Assembly: GCA_009103225.1 (NCBI GenBank)
Contig: RHPI01001553.1
Coordinates: forward strand, 45,047-109,046
DNA length: 64,000 nucleotides
Source: Chlorokybus atmophyticus
Taxonomy: Eukaryota; Streptophyta; Chlorokybophyceae; Chlorokybales; Chlorokybaceae
Direction: 5' to 3'
In this document: piece by piece, positions 56,578-64,000 of the stretch
Layout of the letters: each line of letters starts with the position of its first letter
How positions within the stretch are numbered: the stretch's first letter is position 1
Notes under the pieces: model-generated
Seen by the model: only the letters and a program-made list of their open reading frames with translations
What the model was told of the DNA's origin: nothing
Databases searched by the model: none
Program-made: the position numbers and the translations under genes

Positions 56578-57913
56578 AGCCACCGAGGAGTATCTGCGAA
56601 AGCATCACACTAGAGCCTTTGCATTTGTAAGCACATGCAGTATGCAACTGTTAGCAAAACAAATGCCATCACAACGCCTTGGTTGCTAACCTTGTCGCTT
56701 GTTACCCAGAACAAGCAACTTTGAGATGACGCTGAGCGCGATGCCAACAACATTCCCCTCTACCCGAAGGAGCAAACCACACCAAAGCGGACAAGCATCA
56801 GCGGCAGCAAGGTTCAGTGTCAGCAGCGTCAACAGTGGAGGAAACCGAGTTCGCCTTTGCTGCGACCCCATAGACAGCACTTGCTCTGCAAGACACTTTC
56901 TCTTGTTATCGTAGACCGCAACTGTGAGAGCTGTGCGGTCCATGACATTATCATGCAGCATTGCAAACAATGTGCTGATCACCATCTTACCTCAGGTCAT
57001 GGAGTACTTTTTGGAGGCTGCCAGAGAAAAGTTTATCAATGAGGCAATAGAGATGGCAGCTCGCCACGGCGTTGCGCTTGAAAATGGCGCGTACCTCGCC
57101 GCTTGCACTGCACCGCGTCAAGCTGGCGAATTCTTGGGTGCCTACATATAGAGGGTGCTGAAACGATTACAAGTCGCCCGAAATCAAAAACAGAATGTAA
57201 GTGTTAAGAACGCTTCGTCAGTGCATGCTGATACATGTTATTGTGCATTCATAAATTGCACTTGTGTCACCAGAACGACACAGTCGATCACATTGTCAGA
57301 GAGGCGTCTGTACGCCTTCAAAAAGGGATGTTCGATTGAGCTGAAAGCAAGTGCGCTGAGCTTACACGCGTGCTAGATAGACTGTTCCTGCTGTCAAGAC
57401 AGATAGACTCCAGAATAGAACAGGAGAAAGAATAAGGGGTATGTTTTTAAAAAAAAAAGACATGATTTGGGTGTTAACTTTGTTCAAACTGGTGGGTATG
57501 ATCCGCACAATCATACCAAGGAAGTGTACCGTAAGGCAGAGACTGCAATTCGCCAAGGCCTTCAAGAGATTGCTGCTCAGGGCGCCATGGTGACACGGGC
57601 TGCAAATTAGCAAAGGCTGAAAGAGCAGGATTCTTAGTCGAGAATCGAAAGGACCATTATGTCCATGCTGCGCAATGGTTTAAATGAAAGCAGGCGACAT
57701 TGGTTGACTAAGGAGCGATTAGCTGCCGTGCGCACCAATGTTTAAAACGCCCAAGATGCGACTGCACAGTAGCAGGCTGAGCAACAGCAATTGCAGCAAC
57801 GCAACAAGGCGAAGTGGGAGACACGCCGGCTACGCACCAACGCCATTGCTGATCGGAGGAAGCAGAAGCAAGAAGTTTGGCTGGAAGAGCAGATGAAGAC
57901 CATCCATTTTTAC
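56578..57913 (+). pseudogene. Unidentified host gene, 3' part, decayed and cut by copia B
   Basis: Exon 2 resumes at 56578 (RRATEEYLRKHHTRAFAF) and ends at 56626 before GTAAGC. Exon 3 (56996-57196) reads VMEYFLEAAREKFINEAIEM...GEFLGAY; TAG at 57149 then falls in frame, but RVLKRLQVARNQKQN continues to a donor GTAAGT. Exon 4 (from 57274) reads NDTVDHIVREASVRLQKGMF, TGA, then AESKCAELTRVLDRLFLLSR. After an A-run (about 57449-57458) that shifts the frame it continues GGYDPHNHTKEVYRKAETAI and a Gln/Arg-rich coiled-coil (RTIMSMLRNGLNESRRHWLT, QAEQQQLQQRNKAKWETRRL) to 57913, with further TAG/TAA codons. All these nonsense codons fit C-to-T change of CAA, CAG or CGA. Copia B's LTR starts at 57914. 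Function unknown. Confidence 0.5.
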
Positions 57914-58343
57914 TGTCAAAGGACTAGCATGCACATGTAGTTGAGGCAAGCATAGACACACAGAGACAGAGCTACCGCCACCAGAGCATACACAAGTCAC
58001 ATCGCATTTATCTATTACAAGTTGTCCGCTGGTTCTTATACCAGCCAATTACACACACGTCTACGTTTGCAAGCAGTGCGTAAGCTATACTCAGCCTTTT
58101 TATGCGCTCTAAGCTGCGTTGTCTTCCTTACAACCAGAGCTCTCCAACAAAATTTACGCCTACACGCCTAATATGAGTAAGTATACGCGGAGATACGAAG
58201 CAGTTAGTAAAGCTCCAGTGTGGAGTCCGGAGTCTGGTCCGACGACGCCATCTTGCTAAGTCCGGACCTAGTGCTCGTTCTTACAACCTTCTACTCCTGT
58301 GTGGAGGGTCGATGTTGATCGTATGTAGGAATGACTCTCAACA
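57914..58343 (-). repeat. 3' LTR of copia B
   Basis: On the minus strand it starts TGTTGAGAGTC (58343) and ends CCTTTGACA (57914). Unlike A's split 3' LTR it is complete (430 bp). Confidence 0.92.
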
Positions 58344-61153
58344 CTATCACGCGAGCAGCTTGACCTCCAACGCTTGCTTCTGTAGTCAAATACAGATGCC
58401 AAGTCTTGCGCAACAAGTCTTGAACTTGAGCTGTGACAATGGCTTTGTCATGAAGTCCGCCAGCATGCCCTCGGTGTTGCAGTACTGGAACTAACCACCT
58501 CCTTCCTTGTGACTCTGTCACGCACAAAGTGATGCATGACATTAATGTGCTTCGTCCTTGCCGAGGCCATAGGGTGCTTCAACAACTTGATGGCTCCTTG
58601 GTTGTCACAGTTGATGACGATGCACGCCATGAGGTGCTCCAAGTCTGCCATGAGCTTACGAAGCCAGTGCCTCCTTCACTGCTGCTGCCGCTGCCATGTA
58701 CTCAGCCTCTGATGTAGATGTTGCTGCTGTTGGCTGCAGCCTGCTGTTTCAGCTCGCCACGCCTCCGTTCAGCTTGAAAACGTAGCCTGTAGTGGACCTC
58801 CTGCTGTTGAGGTCACCAGCAAAGTCCAAGTCGCAGTAGCCCTCCAATTCAGTGCTCCCGCTCCCAAACTTGATGCCAATTGTTGCGCTCCCAGAAATAT
58901 AGCGTAGTACTCCCTTTGCTGCTCTCCAGACCTCCATGCTCGGTGCAAACATGTAGCGAGCAAGTACTCCCACAGCATGTGCAACATCGGGACGTGTGCA
59001 CATTGCCGGATAGAGCATGCTGCCTACCAGCTCACCATATGGATACTGAGCCTTGTCGAGTACCTCCTCATCCTTTGCCTTGATAAGGGCAGTGCCAAGT
59101 GCCAGCGGTGTGGTCTTGGTCTTTGCATCAGTGAGCCCGGACTTGGTGACGAGTCTTCTCACCATCTGCTTCTGACTGATCTTGATTGTGCGAGCAGCCC
59201 TGTCGCGCTCAATCACCATGCCAAGGAACCACTTGGCCTCTTCAAAATCACGAACTGAGAATGCTTGCTGTATTGCAAGTTTCGTCTCCTGCAGGTGGTG
59301 CACCTGCCTGGCGGTGATGAGAATATCATCCACATACACGAGCAGCTAGACCTTGTTGTCTACATGAAAGAAGAGCCAAGGGTCTGCAGAGGATGCGGTG
59401 AAGCCAAGTGCCTCTATCTTCTTGGTGAGCTTCATGTGCCACATACGCGGTGCCCGTCGCAGCCCGTAAAGTGCCTTGATCAGCTTGCACGCTGTGCCTC
59501 ACTCCCCCTCTTCATATCCAGGTGGTTGCTCGATAAAGATCTCCTCCTCCAGCTCTTCGTAAAGGAAGGCAGCCTTCACGTTAAGGTGATGCAGCTTTAC
59601 GTCCTCAGCAGCAACCACAGCTAGCAGTGCACGGAAGGTGGTATGCTTACTTGCAGGTGCAAACACTTCATTGAAGTCCACACCTTCCTGCTGCAAAATC
59701 CCTTTGCCACCAGTCTTGCCTTGTAGCGCTCAATGTTGCCCTGACCATCACGCTTAACCTTGAAGACCCATTTCACTGGAATGGTCTCCACTCCTTCCGG
59801 TAACTGCTCCAGTGACCAAGTGTTGTTGGCATGGAGTGACACAATCTCCTTGTCCATAGCACGCTGCCATTGCTCTGCATCTGGTGCTAACAATGCCTCC
59901 TCGTAGGTGCTTGGCTCCTCATTGTGCACATTGGCGACGTGTGCCTTGTGTAAGAAGTCAGGTGCCTTTCTCTCCCTTACTGGGTATCTCCGAGCTGCGT
60001 GCTCCTGCTGCACGTGCGGCTGCTCTTGGCCTGCTACAGCCGAGTCCCGCTCACCCTGATTGTTGATGATGGCCTTGCCTGTAGCCTCCACTGTCTCAGG
60101 ATGCTCCTTTGGCCGTGCTTCATCTTTAGGAAAGAAGCGTGCTTCTGGTTGTGACAATCCCTTGTGGAAAACCACCTCTCTGCTGACGATGATCTTCTGA
60201 GTGTCCTCGAGCAAGATCCTGTAAGCCTTGGAACCCGGTTCATAGCCAACGAAGATGCCCTTCTTGCTGACCGGCTTTAGCTTGTGCCTGAGCTGTGTAG
60301 GCACTAGTGCATATGCCGTGCATCCAAACACACGCATACCACTCACAACTCGTGCGGCTCCATAAGAAGTGCTCCCACGGAGTCTTCTGCTCTGAGCTCA
60401 CTGGAGACCTGTTGCGGATGTAGTTGGCAGTGAGTACCGCCTCCTGCCACATACTGTCTTCCATCTTTGTGTCATTGAGCATGGCTCGAACACGCTCCAA
60501 GAGTGTTCTGTTGAGGCGTTCAGCAGCTCCATTCTGCTACGGGGTGTAGGGTGCCGTTGTCTCGTGGCGCATGCCCTTGCTAACGAAGAACTCTTTCAAC
60601 TTCTTGTTGATGTACTCCCCTCCTCGATCACTCCACATTGCCTTCATCTTGTTGCCAGCCTGGGTCTCCAACTAGGTCTCAATTGTGCGCACAGCTGCAG
60701 CAATTTCTGCCTTCCGTGTCAGCGGAAAGATGACGGATAGCTTGCTGTAGTTGTCGAGGAATGTAGCAAAGTACATGACCCCTCCCTTCGCCACAATGCG
60801 CATAGGGCCACAGACCCTGCCACAGCAGACCCATGTGCACAAGCTCGCAAGGATGCTGGCTGCTAGATGGGGATGATGCGAATGGCGTAGCATGCTGCTT
60901 TGCAAGCAAGCATGGTTCACAAAGTGCACGTGATGCATTCTTGAGTTCCTCTGTGCTGAGATGGATGCCGTTGACCATCTTCTCAGCGAAAAGGCGAGTG
61001 AGGTTGACGTAGCTGAGATACCTGAACCATCGATGCCACAATGTTGGCGACTCCTTGTCCTTCACCACCATGGCGTGAATGTCAATGTCCTGAGGGTGCT
61101 GCTCCACGTGGTAGAGCCCTCTCGGATCAGCGATTCCAACCATGTGCACGACC
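58344..61153 (-). pseudogene. pol: Copia B pol (pre-integrase region to RNase H), decayed
   Basis: Minus strand, from 61153: VVHMVGIADPRGLYHVEQ, LWHRWFRYLSYVNLTRL, CEPCLLAKQHATPF, integrase YFATFLDNYSKLSVIFPL and QNGAAERLNRTLLE, RT with YVDDILITARQVHH, RNase H with GYCDLDFAGDLNSRRSTTGY. Shared with copia A: TAG after RTIET, TAG before QNGAAE, the frame-changing insertion before the integrase core, frame changes near the TPWEHFLWSR and GFCSRKVW segments, TGA after YEEGE, TGA after GGVAS. Private to B: TAG at a Trp codon near 59346 and a 2-bp loss near 58670. Confidence 0.9.
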
Positions 61154-61555
61154 TGTTGAGAAGCAAGCATGCAAGTGAAGAGGGCAAGCAATGACACACA
61201 GGAGAAGGCAACACACTTCCCGATTTATTACCAACAAACCGCGGGGTTATATACCCGCCAGTCAGTACACAGTTTGTACACACTGCTGGTCTACACGCAA
61301 CAGCGTCCGATCTACTGAACCGAATTCTACGCTGTAAGATGTGCCACGTAGCTAACTTGATAAGCTTTCCAACAAGCTATGCCACGTCCCAAATGACTGA
61401 GTATTCTAGGAGATATGACGATTCTCCTAGGACCCTTCTCTGCAGTCCGCGCCAGGACCTTTATGTCCGGAGTCTTCGAGGTCCTCCCATCGAGGTCCCT
61501 TCTCTTCTCTCTTGTATGCAAGGCAGGCTGACCGGATGTAGGAATATCTTCAACA
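61154..61555 (-). repeat. 3' LTR of copia C
   Basis: 402 bp, TGTTGAAGATATTCC (minus, from 61555) to CTTCTCAACA (61154). TATATAA box on the minus strand at 61247-61253. The start is shared with the solo LTR at 50873 (TGTTGAAG), so the two belong to related subfamilies. Confidence 0.92.
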
Positions 61556-61600
61556 CTCCCACGCGGGCAGCTTGGCCTCCAACGCTTGGTCTTCTTTCAC

Positions 61601-63871
61601 CTAAGCACATATGCCGAGTCCCTTGCAACATGCCTTGAACTTCAGCGGTGACAGTGGCTTCGTCATGAAGTCCGCGAGCATGTCTTCCGTATTGCAATAT
61701 TGGAACTCAACCTCCTTGCGTGTGACTCTGTCTCGCACAAAGTGATGCATGACATCAATGTGCTTTGTCCTTGTCGAGGCAATGGGGTGCTTCAGCAATT
61801 TGATGGCGCCTTGGTTGTCGCAGTTGATCGTGATACACGCCATCGGGTGCTCTAGATCTGCCATCAGCTTGCGAAGCCATAACGCCTCCTTCACTGCAGC
61901 CGATGCTGCCATGTACTCCGCTTCCGAAGTAGATGCTGCTGTTGTAGGTTGCAGCCTACTGTTCCAGCTCACCACGCCTCCATTCAACTTGAAGACGTAC
62001 GCCGTGGTGGACCTCCTGCTATCGAGGTCACCTGCAAAGTCTGCGTCGCAATAGCCCTCCATCTCTGTGCTTCCGCAACCAAACTTGATGCCAACACTTG
62101 CGCTTCCAGCCACGTAGCGCAATACTCCCTTCGCTGCACGCCAGTGCTCCATGCTTGGTGCAGACATGTAGCGCGCAAGCACTCCAACTGCATGTGCGAT
62201 GTCGGGTCTTGTGCACACTGCTAGGTAGAGCATACTCCCAACAAGCTCACCATAGGGATACTGAGCCTTGTCGAGTACTTCCTCATCTTTCGCTTTGACG
62301 AGGTTGGTGCCGCGTGCCAATGGAGTAGACTTGGTCTTTGCTTCGTTGAGTCCGAACTTGGTGACAAGTTGCTTCACCATCTGCTCTTTGCTGATCTTGA
62401 TTGTGCGTGCTGCTCGGTCACGCTCTATCACCATGCCAAGAAATAACTTGACCTCTCCAAGGTCGCGTACTGCGAATGCTTGCTGCAATCCGTGCTTCGT
62501 TTGCTTCAGGTCTTCAACTTGCTTGGCCGTGACGATGATGTCGTCCACATACACGAGCAAGTAAACCTTCTTCTCTTCATGGATGAAGAGCCCCGGATCC
62601 GCTGAGGATGCTTTGTAGCCGAGTTTCTCCAACTCTTTCGTGAGGCGAATGTGCCACACACGTGGTGCTTGTCGCAGCCCATACAAAGCCTTGATCAACT
62701 TGCAAGCCATGCCTGGCTCCCCTTCTGCGTAGCCTGGTGGTTGCTTGGTGTAGATCTCTTCCTCCAGCTCTCCGTAAAGGAAAGCAGTCTTCACATCAAG
62801 GTGGTGACACTCGAGGTCTTCAGCAGCAACCATGGCGATCAATGTGCGGAAGGTTGCATGCTTACTTGCAGGTGCAAACACTTCATTGAAATCCACACCT
62901 TCTTGTTGCAAAAATCCCTTTGCCACCAACCTTGCCTTGTAGCGCTCGATGTTGCCTTGACCATCACGCTTCACCTTGAACACCCACTTGACCGGAATGG
63001 GCTTCACACCTTGCGGGGGCTTCTCCAACACCCATGTGTTGTTGGCATGGAGTGATGCAATCTCATCATCCATAGCTCGCTGCCATTGTTCTGCATCTGG
63101 TGCTCGCAATGCCTCCTCGTAGGTGCTTGGTTCTTCACTCTCGTCATTGTGCACACTAGCGATGTGTGCCTTGTAGAAGTCAGGTGCTTGTCTTTCCCTC
63201 ACTGGGTAGCGTCGAGCTTGCTCCTGCTGCTTCTGCTTCTCGCCTGCTACAGATGAGCCCTGCTCTTTATTAATGACTGATGCCTCGCCTTCAACCTCTT
63301 CTCTGCTTGAAAGCTCTTCAGGTTGTGCTTTGTCATTTTCATCTTGAGGGTAGAAACCTTCTTCAGCTTCAACTTGTGATGAGCCTTCGTGGAACACGAC
63401 TTCTCTACTCACCACAATCTTGCGCGTGTCCTCCAGTAGAACCTTGTACGCCTTTGAGCCTGATTCGTAGCCAACGAAGATGCCCTTCTTGCTGACCGGC
63501 TCCAACTTGTGTCGCAATTGACTTGGCACAAGTGCATATGCCACACATCCGAACACACGCATGCCACTCACATCTGGCGCTTCACCGTAAAAGAGCTCCC
63601 ACGGAGTCTTTTGCTCAGAGCTTATCGGTGAACGGTTGCGGATGTAGTTGGCAGTGAGAACGGCCTCTTTCCACAGACTGTCCTCCAACTTGGTGTCATT
63701 GAGCATGGCTCGAACACGCTCCAACAACGTTCGGTTGAGACGTTCAGCTGCTCCATTCTGCTGCGGAGTGTATGGTGCTGTTGTCTCATGCCGTATGCCT
63801 TTGCTGGCGAAGAACTCTTTGAGCTGGGCGTTGATGTACTCCCCTCCTCGATCACTTCTCATTGCTTTCAT
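61601..63871 (-). CDS. pol: Copia C Pol: integrase (3' part), reverse transcriptase, RNase H, uninterrupted
   Basis: A 756-codon frame without stops. Order: integrase from the second catalytic Asp (RSDRGGEYINAQLKEFF) and Glu region (YTPQQNGAAERLNRTLLE), TPWELFYGEAPDVSGMRVFG; RT (VKWVFKVKRDGQGNIERYK, LDVKTAFLYGELEEE, ALYGLRQAPRVWH, catalytic LLVYVDDIIVTA); RNase H (GYCDADFAGDLDSRRST, TSEAEYMAASAAVKEAL, HIDVMHHFVRDRV, MLADFMTKPLSPLKF). It ends in TAG 61603-61601. The preceding sequence (64000-63872) shows ELWHRRFGHLGYSNLTRLVA and then jumps, with TGA, past the CxxC of the zinc finger and the first integrase Asp, so a deletion of roughly 300 bp inactivates the integrase although RT and RNase H look intact. 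Confidence 0.93.
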   Translation of the reverse strand: MKAMRSDRGGEYINAQLKEFFASKGIRHETTAPYTPQQNGAAERLNRTLLERVRAMLNDTKLEDSLWKEAVLTANYIRNRSPISSEQKTPWELFYGEAPDVSGMRVFGCVAYALVPSQLRHKLEPVSKKGIFVGYESGSKAYKVLLEDTRKIVVSREVVFHEGSSQVEAEEGFYPQDENDKAQPEELSSREEVEGEASVINKEQGSSVAGEKQKQQEQARRYPVRERQAPDFYKAHIASVHNDESEEPSTYEEALRAPDAEQWQRAMDDEIASLHANNTWVLEKPPQGVKPIPVKWVFKVKRDGQGNIERYKARLVAKGFLQQEGVDFNEVFAPASKHATFRTLIAMVAAEDLECHHLDVKTAFLYGELEEEIYTKQPPGYAEGEPGMACKLIKALYGLRQAPRVWHIRLTKELEKLGYKASSADPGLFIHEEKKVYLLVYVDDIIVTAKQVEDLKQTKHGLQQAFAVRDLGEVKLFLGMVIERDRAARTIKISKEQMVKQLVTKFGLNEAKTKSTPLARGTNLVKAKDEEVLDKAQYPYGELVGSMLYLAVCTRPDIAHAVGVLARYMSAPSMEHWRAAKGVLRYVAGSASVGIKFGCGSTEMEGYCDADFAGDLDSRRSTTAYVFKLNGGVVSWNSRLQPTTAASTSEAEYMAASAAVKEALWLRKLMADLEHPMACITINCDNQGAIKLLKHPIASTRTKHIDVMHHFVRDRVTRKEVEFQYCNTEDMLADFMTKPLSPLKFKACCKGLGICA

Positions 63872-64000
63872 CTTCAGACAGGCAGGCTTCCTTGCTCCCA
63901 GTAATGCCCTTCACTATGTTTTCAGCGACCAGGCGTGTGAGGTTGCTGTAGCCCAAATGCCCGAACCTTCGATGCCAAAGCTCAGCCGTCTCCTTCTCCT
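63872..64000 (-). pseudogene. Copia C pre-integrase region, deletion junction
   Basis: Minus strand: LWHRRFGHLGYSNLTRL then VAENIVKGI, followed at about 63915 by a short unrelated stretch (TGSKEACLSED) and TGA in this frame. By comparison with copia A (48270-48655), the CEPCLL zinc-finger Cys pair and the first catalytic Asp are missing. Confidence 0.8.

Larger units (their letters stand above)
57914..61153 (-). mobile_element. Copia element B, same family as A, inverted
   Basis: Read on the minus strand: pol from 61153 leftwards and 3' LTR 58343-57914. Its 5' part (gag, protease, 5' LTR) is separated by insertion of element C at 61153/61154 and should lie beyond the right edge of the window. 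It shares most inactivating changes with copia A but lacks A's solo LTR and element D. Confidence 0.9.
61154..64000 (-). mobile_element. Copia element C, nested in copia B, runs off the right edge
   Basis: Minus orientation: 3' LTR 61555-61154, pol 63871-61601, upstream pol to 64000 and beyond. The LTR end (CTTCTCAACA) abuts copia B codons (GGTCGTGCACATGG = VVHM), which are continuous in copia A. The 5-bp repeat GGTCG (61149-61153) is the candidate target duplication, to be matched outside the window. Confidence 0.92.

Noticed and set aside
56996-57913. Possible alternative genetic code with TAA/TAG as glutamine
   Set aside because: TAA and TAG in the broken host gene, element D gag and the chromovirus gag often sit where Gln would fit, and one FWDW pseudogene has TAG opposite CAA. 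But the TIR-LRR gene, the TIR/NB-ARC/TPR gene, the chromovirus pol and copia C pol (over 4000 codons together) contain none in frame, and in copia A and B TAG or TGA also replace Trp codons. Decay by transitions explains the data better.

Overview
This is a eukaryotic nuclear window: genes with short GT-AG introns, no prokaryote-like operons, several classes of LTR retrotransposons and DNA transposons, long microsatellites and assembly gaps. TIR-domain immune receptors, a TIR/NB-ARC/TPR protein, chromoviruses and a retrotransposon-borne cytosine methyltransferase would suit a green (chlorophyte or streptophyte) alga or another algal protist. That is an inference; no marker gene in the window settles it. 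LAYOUT: 1-3.8 kb is the 3' half of a Ty3/gypsy element whose integrase ends in a PHD finger, followed by two copies of a 234-bp TG...CA repeat. A truncated Tigger/pogo DNA transposon lies at 3.8-5.0 kb. From 5 to 11.3 kb is non-coding, repeat-rich DNA: perfect palindromes, a telomere-like tract and a 953-bp CT microsatellite. From 11.4 to 15.9 kb is an eight-exon TIR-LRR gene. From 16.9 to 22.9 kb is a young chromodomain gypsy element with near-identical LTRs. From 23 to 34 kb are four members, one of them intact, of a small unrecognised family with one N-terminal membrane segment, plus a zinc-knuckle ORF broken by an assembly gap. From 34.7 to 38.0 kb (minus strand) is a TIR/NB-ARC/TPR receptor-like gene; a remnant of a second TPR tail lies at 42.7 kb. 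A decayed CACTA/TNP2-like transposase occupies 43.0-44.6 kb. RETROTRANSPOSON STACK: from 46.4 kb to the right edge, an unidentified host gene carries copia element A, with 5-bp target duplications CGGAG at 46450-46454 and 56573-56577, in the middle of an exon. Copia A is itself invaded by a solo LTR (TSD CGCTC) and by an unusual element, D (51548-56360), encoding Gag with two zinc knuckles, an aspartic protease and a complete-looking C5 cytosine DNA methyltransferase domain. D's reverse transcriptase region is not seen and was probably lost in a deletion that also removed about 95 bp of copia A's 3' LTR. A second, inverted copy of the copia A family (B, 57.9-61.15 kb, minus) lies in the same host gene and is in turn invaded by a third copia element (C, 61.15 kb to beyond 64 kb, minus). 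THE MAIN POINT is element D, a retrotransposon that carries its own DNA-methylation enzyme. The PHD-tailed integrase, the TIR-LRR protein without NB-ARC and the shared lesions of copies A and B are the next most interesting signals. Many nonsense codons in the decayed elements look like C-to-T or G-to-A transitions, as expected where repeats are cytosine-methylated.
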